DNA of 64,000 nucleotides from Pyrocephalus nanus (GCA_038380795.1 CM076264.1:7876001-7940000), one strand, 5' to 3'. Positions 24,280 through 36,866 are shown, numbered from the stretch's first letter. Translations and numbers: made by a program. The notes: generated by a model from the sequence alone, not told the origin.

Positions 24280-24764
24280 TACCGTAGACGCTGGTCCATG
24301 TATACACAAAAATCCATCTGAGTTCTCTGATAGAGTCCCAGAGGGAATCATGCTAGCATGGAGAACTGTCAAGGAAAAGGAAGATTTTAGGTGCTACAAC
24401 CTGAGCTCTTGAGACAAAGATGTAGCTTTTGCCGATTTCCCTAGCTCACTGTGAATTTTAGTACAGTAACATTTGATGATACAAGCCTTAGGACACATTA
24501 AAAACCAAATTGGGCAGTACAGAGGCTCAATTTCTCCCATTTCTTTGTTTTAGTGGGGAAGAGACCTGTTGCATCCGGCCAACTCCCACTGAAATTGTCT
24601 TGCTCAGCATCTCCCATGTATTCCATCATGCTACTAGTGCCTATCTGCAGAGATAGGTATGTAAATGCCTTTAAACATCAGCTTTTATATTTGCCTCTTC
24701 CTTTAAGCATATGTGATGCAAATGTTGAAGGATTCTGATTTGTGTATTGGACGCAACAGGGAAC

Positions 24765-24915
24765 TGAAGTAATCAGGAAACATTTAGATTGGATATTAAG
24801 GGGAAATACCAATACCCATAAAACTGAGATAAGGAAGGTTCTGAGATCTCCTCCATTAAAGGTTTTCAAAACCAGTTCAAAAATACCTGTCAGGGATGAT
24901 AAAAGGGTATTTAAA
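24765..24915 (+). repeat. Old CR1 fragment (3' part of ORF2)
   Basis: TTAGATTGGATATTAAGG, then GAGATCTCCTCCATTAAAGG followed by TTTTCAAAACCAG, then AGGGATGAT. These are recognisable pieces of the CR1 ORF2 3' end ('agattggatattagga', 'tctccatc...ggag(g)ttttcaagacc', 'gggatgat') in the right order on the + strand. It is diverged, so an old copy. Confidence 0.5.
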
Positions 24916-27900
24916 CATGCCTCAGAGAAGAAGCATTGACTAGGCTCTCAGTCTTGTTCTGTAATGTTCCTAGTAGGGCATGCTAAGCTTTGGAGGATGT
25001 GATCTGTGCACAGCTATAGGGGTAAGAATGTTCTATCCTTCAGTTAGCTATTTGAAGCAGTATTTGATGTTTAAATGTACAATTTATGAGCATAATAGAA
25101 TAAGCTGTTTGTGTGAAGAACTGTCTTTCTTTACTGGAGTAAATTAGAGTTCAAGCACAGAAGACAGGGTCTTATAAAGGATAACAAAATGGAATCAGGT
25201 CTGTAAATCTTTTTTTCAATTTCTTAATTAGATATGTAGCAATGGATTTCTAAGCAGCTTGCCTATTCAAATTCTTCAGAACCAGACTTTTGTGTCTTCC
25301 AGATGGATTCTTCCAAAACTTAGAAATGCTAAAACATTTCACTACCTGAAATAAAATTCCAGTCATTTAATGCAAGTTCTTACTAATCTGCCTGTTGAGG
25401 GAAAGAAAAGAAGTATTTCCATGAACAGATTCTCAAATTATTTGAACAAGGTATTGTAATGCTTTGTTGGTATTGTTGCAAAGTTAAGTGAAACGAAAAT
25501 ACAGAGATAAATACAATTTTGAAAGATTCTCACACTATAGCCACTATGTAATTGTGAGGGGAGATATGTGTGTGTGCATATAATTATAGTTCAAATTCTG
25601 GTAAGTTGCCACAGGTTTTTTTTCTTACAGGAGTATGTTCCTTTCACTAAATGCAAATAAAAGGGCAGAAACACATGTATGGTACTACAAAACTAGACTT
25701 GTTCCTTAATCAGAACGGAGTTTTGCATTCAAGAATTACATTCAGCCCCTTCTTCGTTCATCAGAGCCGTAACCAAGCACACAGCTCTGGTTTTGACTTC
25801 CAAAATTTACCTGCTCATAGAAGGTTTTTTTCCATTATTTTTTAAAAGTAATATCATTCCTCAGGGTAAAGGGTGGATAGAAAGTCTTCCTAGGCTGATA
25901 AATTGCCATTGCAAATTTGCAAGGCTGTCAAATATTTGTATGTCTTACATGGAGAAAGTTGATCTTATCCTGCCATTGTTCCATGTTCAAGTCTCAAGTT
26001 TTATGGCATTTGAACTTGTGAATTAAAATCTATACGTAGGTATAGGGGCCAAAATAAACATCTTTGATATGCATTTAGTTATTGCAATTTGATTGCAAAA
26101 CATTGGCATCAGATGTCTATAAAGAATAGAAAGTTGCTTATTCTATTTGCAGTAATGTAAAAGGCAGCCAGTAGGATTTTATTATAAATACTGTGCCATG
26201 AGAAATTCTTAAACTGTGAGTCAAATCCTTTGCACTGATCCCTACAATCAGAGATCAAATTCTTCTTAAAGAGCTCCTTTATTTCATTTTGTCTCTAAGA
26301 AATGTATACATATATATAAACAAATACACACGGCCATTGTTGAGCATCTGTGCTTTTGTAGATAACCTCATATGTAAGAAATGAGCAAGAACTAACTTGG
26401 ACAGCTTTCTTGAACTGAAATTGTTTTTGAATTTGAATTTGTTAATAAAGTTCATGATATTAACAGACATCAAGAAAAATGAAATCTCTGTGGGTGTAGT
26501 TCTCCAGAAGGCAGATGCTTCATTTAAGAAGCATCCTGTCAAATACTGTATAAATGTGAGTGCTGGAAATCTTGCTGAGTCAAGATGAAAACACACTGTG
26601 CTAAAGCTCTCTAGTTCGCTGTGCCAGCACTGATTTAAGTGTCCTCTGGATGTTAACCACTTTAGGCAAGCAGAAGATACCAAAAATGGCAAGCAGGATT
26701 CAGACAACATTTACCATTCCTACTGAAGAGAGACTAAGACAGTAAGTTAATATATACTATGATATTGATGTATATTATACAATCTGGAAAAACCATTTAA
26801 GCCAATTAAGAAAAATGAACGCTTTCAAATACATGCACTTTAAAGTTTATCTGATGCTCAACTTAGAAGCATATTTTGCATAACTATCTCTGAGTTGTAA
26901 TAACAGCAAAGAGCAATGTATTGTATAACAAAGCCTTATGACAACATGATAAAGGGAATGTAACCAAACCAACCTTAAGTTTTACAAGTCTTGGATCCAA
27001 ACATTCAGGTTGCAAAACTGAGCTGAATTTTATATGCATCAGAGCCTAATTCCATTAAAGGCAATGGCCCAAGCTGCAGTGATCTGAAGGAGAGCCAAAG
27101 GAAGCTTTCATTTCTTTATGCATTTTTTAAGCAAGAGCAGCCTACGATAAAATTATTTGACATCAGAAAAAGGGAAACTTTACTAGCTATGCTGTTAAAA
27201 AGCTGCTCAATCAAGTTTGGAAGTTTGGACGTGTATGTGTCAGTTTAAAACAGACATTTCTGAAAATTTTATCTCAAAACAAAATAACACAAGTTAAATG
27301 ATGTCACTGTTCAGGTTTTCTAATAAAACAAAAACAGAAATGCTGTCCTGAAAAGATAGATTCATGTCTTTACTATGCAGAAGTTCAGAAAACTAAAAAT
27401 CCACTGGAGCAGAGTCTTCTTACAGTGCCATAGCTGTTGGTTGAATATGGGAGCAAAACAAGCAAAGAAAGTGACTGTTTAGAAAGTTTTGCTTTGGAAG
27501 GTAACAAACAGGTCCTAAGCACATTATCTCCTTTAAAACCTAGGCTGAAAGATATTTCCTGTCATCTTTTCTGGTCTAACTTTTCCTTGGAGTCGAAAAG
27601 CAGTCCTCTGAAGGGTTTGCATGTTCACCTCAGTGGAGGGAGGGTATTCCCATTTGTTGAGAGTAACACGGAAAAAAGACCTACATGAAACCTGATGTCA
27701 AAATTACCTAGTAATTCCATCCCCATTTCTCTAGTAATTCCATCACTACAGCTTTTCTGGACAGGTATCAGAATAATTTAGAGCTGAAACTTTATGGGTT
27801 GCTGATGGAAAAGCAGTGGCGTGGCACTGTTCCTGTGCGAAGAAGAAAATTAGAGGAAGAGAGAAGAAAGAAAATGTTCCCTGCTTTTCTTAGTCTCACA

Positions 27901-28409
27901 GATGACATTAATTGGTACTTAAACAGTGCTTTGTTCAGGAACATAAATATCACAAAAGAGAAAGATTTCACCATGAGAGCAATATATTTGTTGTTGCTTA
28001 CGCTGTCTGAAGAAAAAAAAAAAAAGATGAATGCAAGCAAACATTCTCAACCCTCTGAAGATGAGGCTAAATGATGCCCTTGGAGCTCACAGCCATTCAG
28101 TTTTTGAGAGAGGGTTGGTTTGATTTATATTCTGGCTGTCAACAAAGAAAGAGATGAGAGCTAGAGTGCTGGAAGTAAAAGATAGGTAATTAATGTAATC
28201 TAGGGAGGAAATGCAATATACCTTGTAATAGTATCATTAAACCTCACTGAGCTGCTGGAAACGATCTGTTAAAAATTAAACAAACAAGCAAACAAAACGC
28301 CCAAAACAAAAAATAAATCTGCTCCTTGGCACTCCAAGTACTCGTTTATATTCAATCAATCACAGCTTAATTGAAAAATAATGGCAATTGAGGTATCATA
28401 TTCTTTTTT
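24916..28409. other. Intergenic, nothing recognised
   Basis: AT-rich sequence downstream of PCDH10. The longest open frame (reverse strand, 26279-26710, 143 codons) is rich in Leu, Phe and Ser from AT-rich codons, lacks any domain I recognise, and has no splice or promoter context, so I do not call it a gene. Confidence 0.6.
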
Positions 28410-28690
28410 AGACCTATTCCCAGGGGGTGGGAAGGGGGGGAAGCCCTGGTATCCAGCATCTCCCTGGGCACAGGGATGGATGGTGTGAGGCTGAGCCGGG
28501 CTGTTGGCCCGGGATAGGGGTCCAGATCAGGATCAGTGAAGGGAACCAGGGTCAGACCTGGCCGTGGCCATCCCACAGGTCCATGCCAGGGAGACTCCCA
28601 CCGTGCCCCCAGTAGGACAGGGCCACTCTTGGCTGCACTGGTCCTGAGCCAGTCCCAAGCCCGCAGAATCAAACATCCTGGAACATTCCT
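28410..28690. other. GC-rich island, nature unknown
   Basis: About 280 bases far richer in G+C than the flanks, starting with a GGGGGTGGGAAGGGGGGG-like purine run and containing GGGCTGTTGGCCCGGGATAGG and repeated CAGGGT/CAGGATCAG words. Both strands are open for 60-100 codons, as expected of GC-rich DNA, with no recognised protein. It could be a degraded minisatellite, an unrecognised transposon part, or a small CpG-island-like element. Confidence 0.5.
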
Positions 28691-30819
28691 TGTCCTTAAC
28701 AGTTTACAGAATTCCTTCCCAGATATATTATTGTATTCTGCTTCAAATACTGCTTTTTAATGGTGATACTTCATTATGCTTTTCACCATTTATGTCAGCT
28801 ATATTTGAGGGTTCCTGGCATTATGAATAGTTTAGTAACAGACTTACCAACCTAACTTTTAAATTGTACCTTTATAATTAAAAGTGGAGTTCAATTAGCC
28901 CTTATCATATAGAAACCAGTATGAAGGCTCCTAGGTTTAGTTTTGCTACGTTAATTCCAGTTGTCACTTCCCATGTTGCAGGAATTATTTTAATTTTGTT
29001 ATGAATGAAATAAAATTGTGTTCTATTTAGTAAAATCAGGTAGTTTATCTTTTTTCTTTTTTTATATAAATAATTTCCAGACCTCCCACTGCTCAGGAAT
29101 AAGGACATGAAATGCCGTAATAGAAAATACTTGAAGTCTGCACGCTGGATTGAGGAGATTGCTTTCCTGTTTCCATTCTATCTGTTATAAACTGGAAACC
29201 ACCATTTGCATGCAAACTCTTTAGGTGTTTAATTCACAGAATGAAATTTACCACTTTACTGAACACATTGCTTATATTCATAGATATAGAGTTTCAGGGG
29301 GAAAAAAAAATCTTATGTTCTCGTGCAAAATACAACCTTGAGCACTGGAAAATCTATGGAAATTGAAAAAACATTTATTTTAAAGATAGATTTCTATTGA
29401 ATGCTGTTCTGTGCACTTTTATATCCTTTATTAGTAGGCAAAATACACTCCAGTGCTATGACAGATGCCTGTATCACTATCCTTATTTTCCTGAAGCATA
29501 ACTGAGAAATTTCATAATGTGGTTTATTGCAGAGGTGGGAACAGAACGCAGTTCCTAAATCAAAATAATAAGATAAAAAGCACCACAATAGTGATTATAA
29601 AATAAAATAGTGTAAAATCACATGGGTGCTACACTACTGAGCTCTCCCCACATGCAGGTTAATGAGCTAACTAGTAGTCTAGAGAGCAATATACAGTTTG
29701 GTGCCCTTGGTCTCTCTGTCAAAAGAATACATAATTATTCTTTGCAAAATGGGACATCTTCAAAGAGAAAAATGAAGAGCTCTTCATCTTTCCACTCAGA
29801 GCCTAAATCCTTTTGGATTTGATGATTAGAGAGGGTTGGGAAAAGGAAATTGGGTTTAGATCCCATCATATTAAAGAAGCATTTGTCCTCAGTGGCCAAC
29901 ATTATTAGCAAATACAATGATCAGTATGGCATAAAAAAGGCCTCTATCAGCATTGCTTTGTTTGGCAGTTTTTTGTTTAATACATGTTTTCTGCAAACAC
30001 CTAAAAATAGGATCCTGTTTTGTTAAGATGTCTGTTAAGATGTCAAAGACTAAATACCTAAGATATTCTGAGCAGATGATACGGCTTTTAGAATATTTTT
30101 TCAGGATGTGAGAAATCTGTATTCAGTTCTTCTCATCTCAGATGATTTTCGCATTCACATCCACCTTAGAAGAGTTTCTTGCAGTTGCAAGATGGAGGAT
30201 TATCTCCTTTCCTGCTGTTCCAGTCTACAAAAGCATTTAAACATCTCTTAGTGCAGGAGCTGGACCCACGTGACACCTTACATGTCTTATCACTGATTAA
30301 ATTCAGACTCATTTTCTTGCTCTCCAGTGAGTGTTTAGTACTGCATAAAAAGTTTTCATCAGGAGGTATTTGTAGAAGACACAGAGAGTGGCACTAGACG
30401 TGGAAAAAAATCATTAGAGAGTTCTCCCTCTTGCCAAAGGGAGAGATGAGGAGAGCAAACAACCCCTGACATGTTTGTCACGTAGATGACTGCCTTATCA
30501 CAAAATAAGTGATAAGAGTAGTCTGAAAATCATACACTAACAGAATACATTGCTGGGAAGGACTTACCTGATATTTACCCAACAGATGTTGAGAAGTTCA
30601 GAGATTCTGGACAATTGGATACATTTCTGGAAGGTAAGTCTTCCCTGAGTCATCCTATTGATGACAAAATTACCATACCAGTTGAGTCAGGAAACAATAC
30701 TTCTTCACCATTTCCCTGGAACAAGTACCTGCACACTAGAATTGTACACTGCAAAGACAAAGGGAAGACACAAAGTAAGAACTGCTGGTAGGAAAAGAGG
30801 ATTTGTCCACCCCACAGAT
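28691..30819. other. Intergenic, nothing recognised
   Basis: AT-rich, no clear repeats or genes. Confidence 0.6.
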
Positions 30820-31080
30820 TCCCATGGTCTCAGACATCCTGGGGCTGCATCTCTCTTGGTTTCTCTCACCAGGCCTGATGGGCCAAAGTTCCAGCCCTCT
30901 TTTGTCCTAGCCCTGTCCCCGGGGAGCTGCTCAGTGTCCAGGGCTGGGGCTGTTTCCATCTACTCAGGTCAGTGGGATGGGCCCTGTCCTGATGACCGTG
31001 GGGAGCCCCCATCCCCTGACACCAGTCAGAGAGGTCACTGTTCCCAGTTCTCTTGCCTTGATGCAGAATCAGCACTTTGA
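30820..31080. other. Second GC-rich island, nature unknown
   Basis: About 260 GC-rich bases, including GTCCCCGGGGAGCTGC and GTCCAGGGCTGGGGCTG. A + strand frame (30658-31080, 140 codons) and reverse-strand frames run through it, but none shows a known domain and codon usage simply follows base composition. No CR1 or LTR signature is recognised. Confidence 0.45.
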
Positions 31081-32965
31081 ATGCCATTACCAATACATGT
31101 TTGCCTAACAGACTGTACTAATGCAGGCACAACATGCCTCTGTGGTAAAAGAGAGATTCCAAAGGGGGTGGAAAAAGAATATTTCATTTTGAGACGCGGT
31201 TTTGTTTTGATAATTTCATTTCCTTGATGTTATGTTATTGTGAAATATTAGAGTATTTAGATTGCAAAATAATAGCTGTTTCAAATAAATCAAACAAGAA
31301 CATCTCCTGTGCATATGTTGTCACTAATGTTACTCAACGTCCTTGTTTTATCTCCTTGGTCTTGGCTTGCTCTTGCAAAGAAAAACCTCACACCTCTAAC
31401 AGTTCTGTCTCTCCCTCTTTCTCCTATTTCATCGTCCTCCAAGACACTTAAATTGGCCTGACAAAGTAAGATAATGAGAGATGTATGAAAAGAAATTAAT
31501 TTGAAGAATTTTGGGCATTTTTTGGTGTGCAGGTAAAATCCTACTTCAATTCCAGTTTAGTCTAAATAAACCAAGGAGCACAAAGGTATATAGTAAGGCT
31601 ACTACAGGTGAACATCTTGCCCTGCTAGGGCCATTGTAAAGAGGGTAAACTGACCCATTAATCAAGATACCAAACATCTATGTAGAGCTACAATTTTATA
31701 GTCAAGTGAATATACATAAATAGGCAATGAATGCAAACCGAATTAAAAATTGATGTATGGGTTTGTCCCTCTCAAAGTCATAGCACAGAGCTCACAATTT
31801 AGAGAAGAAGAAAAGAGCTAATATAAAAGCGTATCTGAATTAATCACTACATTCTTGAGATAAGTTGATTGTACCAGAAGTTTGTCAATTTGTCAGCAGC
31901 TATCAAGACTACACTGCTTCAAGTCTATACTGCTAGAAGTGAAGATATCTCTCTGCTCCCAGGATGTCTGATTTGTGTTCCCTTAGGGCTTTCAAAGAAT
32001 AAAGAACAGAGACTGTTCTGTCTTGCTGCTGGTGAGAATACCTCTCTGGATTGATCATGTATTTTAACACCCTGTTGTATTCCCTCTGCACTTATTCAAG
32101 ATACAGAAGCTAAATTGGGAGAAAATGCCTTTCTTAAAAGATCAAAACCTCAGTAGGCTTTGAACCCTTAAATAATATGGAAGATCACAAGAAGCCCATT
32201 CAAGTTAGAAGAATCTGCTTATCACCATGAATTATATCAGTACCATCTTTCTCTTTATTGCCCTCAGAGTGGGCAGAATCAAAGACAAAATGGCATAAAA
32301 AATGACACCCTGTAGCCTGCTGATTTCTGGCTGCCATTTGTATGTTAAATCAGAAGCAGCTGCCATGATCAGAAAGAGTGGTAGTCTGTGTTGGAGGGGA
32401 TAAACACACATAGACAAAAATGAGAGCCTGGTTCCTTGAGGGAAGAAAGCAAAACAAAATAGAAATGGAGCGGTATAGACAGTATAGGTGGTGAATTAAT
32501 AACTAACAGTATTGTACAAGGGAAGTGGGGCAAGTGCTTTATACGGATCCTGTACATGTCTTGGTACTTCTGTCTGCATTGTGTGTTGCCTCTCAAAAAC
32601 TGAATAGAAAGAAAGTGCTTTTAAATCTCAGGCATTTTTATTAGGTTTGTTTATATGTGCTTATGTCATACAGTAGCTACTACAATGAACAATGAGCAAA
32701 AGTTTGGAGATTCAGAAGGTTGCAGCTAACTCTCCTCTTTGGGGGATAACACCATCTGCTTCTTAGCACAGTAAGCTCACTTCCCTAGGACTTCAGCATG
32801 GAGCCACTGTTTGGTCACCTTCCTTTGAATGAACTGGGGAGCAGATTGTTCCTGTGGAACTGTCCCTGGGTCCAAACTCAGGCTGAAGAGCGTCTCCTTC
32901 ACAACTAAGAAACCGAAAAGAAATTAGCCGTTGAATGTAATTTTTATCTAAAAAAACTTCCTGGC
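31081..32965. other. Intergenic, nothing recognised
   Basis: AT-rich sequence with only short open frames and no recognised repeat. Confidence 0.6.
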
Positions 32966-33386
32966 TGTCATTGCTCAGGAATGGTGTTTTCCAGTTTAGT
33001 GTTCCCACTGAAACCACTCCAAACCATGTGCCACTAGCTCGCTCCTCTCTCCCCCTCCCCTTCCCCTTGTGGCAGGCTGGAGAGGCACAAAAGGTAAAGA
33101 TCACAGGTTGAGATAAAAAGAATTTACTGGAAACAGCAGTGAGGTAAGAAAATGAACTGTAACAGCAACAATACTAATGACAAAAGTGTAGAAGAGAGAT
33201 GAGCAATTCACATGCAAATACTCACCCCTATACTACCTGAGCCTGACAATATCTGACTGTGCCACGATACCCTGACTTGGAAGGGAGCCCTTCCCCCATT
33301 AAAATGACACTAAGTGGTATAGAATAACCTCCAGGTCCTGGCCATGCTAATGCAAAATTAACCCTGTCCTGGCCAGAACCAGGACA
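32966..33386 (-). mobile_element. Solo LTR A of an avian endogenous retrovirus
   Basis: On the reverse strand it starts TGTCCTGGTTCTGGCCAGGA and ends ...CAATGACA. Inside are GGAGGTTATTCTATACCACTT, TGTTACAGTTCATTTTC-like and TTTCAGTGGGAACACTAAA blocks, all shared with the copy at 36427-36866, so the two belong to one family. No internal retroviral sequence adjoins it. Target-site duplication not evident. Confidence 0.75.
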
Positions 33387-35257
33387 ATATCTCCAAAGAA
33401 TGATTTTAAAAATTTATGACCAACCAGGAGTCAAAGGATGCCAGGGGTACTCAGTGTTTTTAAAAAGCAAGTTACTCCATTAAATAAGAGCCCAACTTCC
33501 TTTCTCCCACAATTACGGATGCAGCTTTTCCATCACCTTTCCTTCAACATTAAGCTTTCTTTGTTCAACGAGTACAAGATGCATTTACAGATGTCTGATG
33601 GGAAGGTACAGTGAATTTTTCTTCCTCCCTTAGCTGCATATTTATGCAATCCATGCTGAGCACTGTTTTGCAGGTAGGAACTTATGCATGAAACAGCGTT
33701 GAATTCCTCTTGTTTGTAGATTGGGTACCTTTCAACTGATGGAGTCTCATCTGATACATCTGTTAGCACTTCACTGGGAAGTGTCTTTCCTTGATGGCCT
33801 GTCACTCTTCAAGAAGGATCCTTCCCTTTTGTTCCTAATCTCTGCACAACGTTGCTTTCTCTTTGTTAGATGGATCACTTCTCCAGAATTCACAATCTTT
33901 AATAAACACATCATCGACAAAATGCTTTCATCTATTCTTTAGAGTTTTTAACATCTCTAGAAATTATTTTGCTCCTTCTACATGTTTTGCATAAAGCTGT
34001 CAGCAAATCTGTTTACCTCACTCTTGGAGAACTAAAGTTTTTACTTTCTAAAAAAAAAAAAGAACGACACCTTTGTTCTTCTCCCAGCTCAGTAACTATT
34101 CATCAGATGGCTTGCACTCTTTGGTGGTGGTTTTTTAACCATTCACTGTGACAACTGAATTGATCATGCACAAGCCCAGAGCTCAGATATCGTACTGGCA
34201 TCAGTGCAAAAGAAAAATCTAAGATCCAGATTTTTATTATATGTAAAATACTTACAGCAGAGTCTTGAGTTTTTACATTTCAGTGTGTGTTACAAGTTGA
34301 TGCCATCCAATGTCCCTATAAAAATATACTTGACATTCTGTAGTATATATAAAAAAGTTACTCACATGTATCATAAAAATTCTGCTTCATATTGTATGTG
34401 ATTTGCTGATTAATGAAATTAATTCAATGAATCAGTGCAAAGACAAAATATCCTTTCTTTCTCATACTTGGGTGCAGACATCAGATTTTTATTTATCAGT
34501 TTTAGTAAAAAAATAGCACACAGGACACCCACTTGTAACAGTTTAATTATTAAAGTCAATAGCAGGATTTAGACAATTGGAGGACCACAGAGGAAAATAA
34601 CCAAGAATGACAAGTGTGAAACCAATCTGTGAGGTACTGAAATTCAGTGGTACTTCTTAAAAGGTAGGTAGAAAAGATGGCTTGGTGGCAGACAGTAAGC
34701 AGGGATGAAAAAAATTTAAGAGCTTTTCTCCACAGAAATATTAAGTCTGGAGTTTCAGTACTTGTGTAAGAACAGAGATCGGTCCAGGGACTCACAGACT
34801 TCAGAACTAATGAAGACAAAATGTTCAAGTCAGGTGTGTCTGACCTTTTGGAACTTCACAAGTTTGAATTGTGGTTGCATGTCATAGCCTAGACTGATCC
34901 CATCCAAGTTTAGACATCGACATTAGGTGACCTCATTAGGATATGTCAGTAAGTTGATAAATAATACAGGGAAAGAGAGAATTGTATCAGGGAAAGTTGA
35001 AATTGAGGCAGCACTGAAATGACTTCTGGTGCTCCTTACCTGGCCAAGAGGCAGCTCAAGATATTGTAGACTCCAAATGTTGATACTGCATTTAGGCACC
35101 AAAACTTCAGTACAATAAACTCAATCTTGGGAGCCCCATCTTCTGAAGTCCCAAGGTAGAGAGCTCTCTGAAGAGTTCAGAGGCTGCACAGTGGCAAGAG
35201 AAAGTTGCATTTTTTTAATCTTGGCTAAACCGAGTTTTGTGTTCATACACATCTATA
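33387..35257. other. Intergenic, nothing recognised
   Basis: Lies between two LTRs of one family but shows no gag, pol or env similarity, so it does not look like a proviral interior. Confidence 0.55.
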
Positions 35258-35521
35258 AGATCATAGAATCATAGAATATCCTGACTTGGAAGGGACCTAA
35301 AAGGATCATGAAAGTCAAAATCCTGACCTTACAGAGGACAACCCCAGGAATCACACCATGCGCCTGAGAGCATTGCCTAAACGCTTCTTGAACCCTGTCA
35401 GGCTTGGTGCTGTGACCTGTTCCAGTGCCCAAACACTCTGGGGTGAAGAACCTTTTCCTAATATACAACTTAAACCTCCCTGACATGGCTTGATGGCATT
35501 CCCTGGGGTCCACTTGGACCC
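35258..35521 (-). mobile_element. CR1 LINE, 3' part (split copy)
   Basis: Begins with the CR1 tail (ATCATAGAATCATAGAAT, then CTTGGAAGGGACC) and runs on the reverse strand through the ORF2 C-terminal coding end (KLYIRKRFFTPECL-like). CR1 sequence breaks off in GGGGTCC followed by ACTTGGACCC and resumes at about 36201, so a later insertion split it. Confidence 0.88.
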
Positions 35522-36200
35522 TGTGGCAGAACGTTGCCTTAAACAAGCTAGTTTTGAACTAAACAAGAAAGTGCCATTAAACTCTAGACCCTAGAAAGGA
35601 AGGGAGCAGGTCTTATGCCAGTCTCTTTCCTGCACCATGAGCCACCACAGGCAGCCACAAAACTCAGCAAGTTCACTCAGGAACTTTGTTCAGAAACTTT
35701 GTCCAGGCACACCCGGACAGACAGACAAACATACCCTCCCACCCTCCCGCCTCCCAGTGCTGCCAGACTTCCAAAATCTTCCTAGAAGACTGTATATGAC
35801 CAGAACTCCTTCAGAGGAGGCTCTTTACTGGAAGCAACAGCATTATAAACCCTCCCAATTTTTGGTACGTACGTGGGCCCCTACCCACAATGGACCAGGA
35901 CTGTGTATCACAACCATGGAAAACAATCACCCACACACTGCTGGAGCCATGGGTGGTAATATCTCCCTATTTCTTCTTCGCTCTCTCTCTTTCTCTATTT
36001 TTCCCTTTACAATTTTCCTCTCTTAGGGTGATCATACGTCCCAGGATGGCTATACACCCCCTTTCCAATGTGTTTCAAAGCAGTTGTTCTAATAAAATGT
36101 GTTGTTATATCAGTTATTTAACATCATTTCACTTTAATCCACCAGAAGGGATCCTTTAACAATCAACCTGGTTGCCCTGCCTTAGACAGGGGTCACAACA
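35522..36200 (+). mobile_element. Likely LTR inserted into the CR1
   Basis: A 679-bp block, TGTGGCAGAACG...GGGTCACAACA, replaces CR1 sequence in the middle of an otherwise continuous copy. It has TATAAA at 35844-35849 and AATAAA at 36091-36096, with LTR-like spacing on the + strand. I do not recognise the family. Exact ends are uncertain, because CR1-like GTCC occurs on both sides and no clean duplication can be read. A 129-codon frame at 35637-36026 inside it has no known domain. Confidence 0.6.
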
Positions 36201-36426
36201 GTCCTGTCACTGGTCACCAGAGAGACGAGATCAGTGCCTGCCCCTCCACTTCCCCTTGTGAGAAAGCTGTCAACACCTCTGAGGTCATTTCTTCTCCAGT
36301 CTCCTCAGTGTCCTCTTTTCCAGGCAGAATAAGCCAAGTGACCTCATCTGTTCCCCATATGGCTTCCCTTCTAGACCCTTCACCATCTTTGTAGCCCTTC
36401 TTTGGGTGCTTTTTAATAGCTTCTAG
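36201..36426 (-). mobile_element. CR1 LINE, continuation of the split copy
   Basis: Resumes with GTCCTGTCACTGGTCACCAG and continues through CAGTGCCTGCCCCTCC, CCAAGTGACCTCA, ATATGGCTTCCCTTCTAGAC and CCCTTCACCATCTTTGTAGC, all standard CR1 reverse-strand landmarks. It ends at the boundary of LTR B. Confidence 0.88.
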
Positions 36427-36866
36427 TGGTTTAGCAATGGTTTTCCCTAATTCAGTGTTCCCACTGAAACGCTCCAAACCATGCACCGCTCACTCAGTCC
36501 CCAGTCCCACTCCCCTTCCCCATGCAGAAGGACAGAAAGGAGAACTGAAGGTAAAGATCATGAGTTGAGAATAAGAACAATTTACTGGAAAAGGCAAATG
36601 AAATAGGCAAAACAAACAGTTACAGCAGCAATATTAGTAACAGAGTGCACAAGAGAGGCGAATGATTCACAGGCAGTTGCTCACCACATGGAACCCGATG
36701 CTGCCCCGACCTCTCGCTTCACCACTGGCCTGACTGAAGGGGACCCCTTCACTCCCTCTTCACTCCCTGCACATGATGTGAGGTGGTGTAGGATAACCTC
36801 AGGGTTCTGGCTGTGCCCCTCGTGGCTACTGCAAAAATTAACCTTCTCCTAACTGGAACCAGGACA
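36427..36866 (-). mobile_element. Solo LTR B, same family as LTR A
   Basis: On the reverse strand from TGTCCTGGTTCCAGTTAGGA to GCTAAACCA. It shares the TTTCAGTGGGAACACTGAA, AAATTGTTCTTATTCTCAACT and GTTACTAATATTGCTGC blocks with LTR A at moderate divergence. The sequence to its left is CR1, not a primer-binding site and gag, so A and B are independent insertions rather than one provirus. Confidence 0.75.

Larger units (their letters stand above)
21661..24300 (+). other. PCDH10: PCDH10 3' UTR (proximal part firm, distal part inferred)
   Basis: Untranslated sequence follows the stop at 21658-21660. The nearest good poly(A) signal is AATAAA at 22241-22246, giving a minimum UTR of about 600 nt. 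Further signals occur at 22396-22406 and, as ATTAAA, at 24274-24279. Between 22.5 and 24.3 kb the sequence is AU-rich, free of recognised repeats, and has UTR-like words such as TGTATATA (Pumilio type, 23802-23809). An extended UTR is therefore plausible, but its end is a guess. A 97-codon open frame at 21901-22191 falls in the UTR and has no recognisable product. Confidence 0.6.

Noticed and set aside
26279..26710. 143-codon reverse-strand open frame
   Set aside because: Longest frame in the window, but composition follows AT-rich DNA, no domain or signal is recognised, and there is no exon or promoter context.
30658..31080. 140-codon + strand open frame over a GC-rich island
   Set aside because: Several frames on both strands are open here because stop codons are rare in GC-rich DNA; no recognised protein.
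35637..36026. 129-codon + strand frame
   Set aside because: Lies inside an LTR-like insertion, with no retroviral or cellular domain.
32966..36866. Intact provirus bounded by LTR A and LTR B
   Set aside because: CR1 and unique sequence, not gag-pol-env, lie between, and CR1 directly adjoins LTR B.
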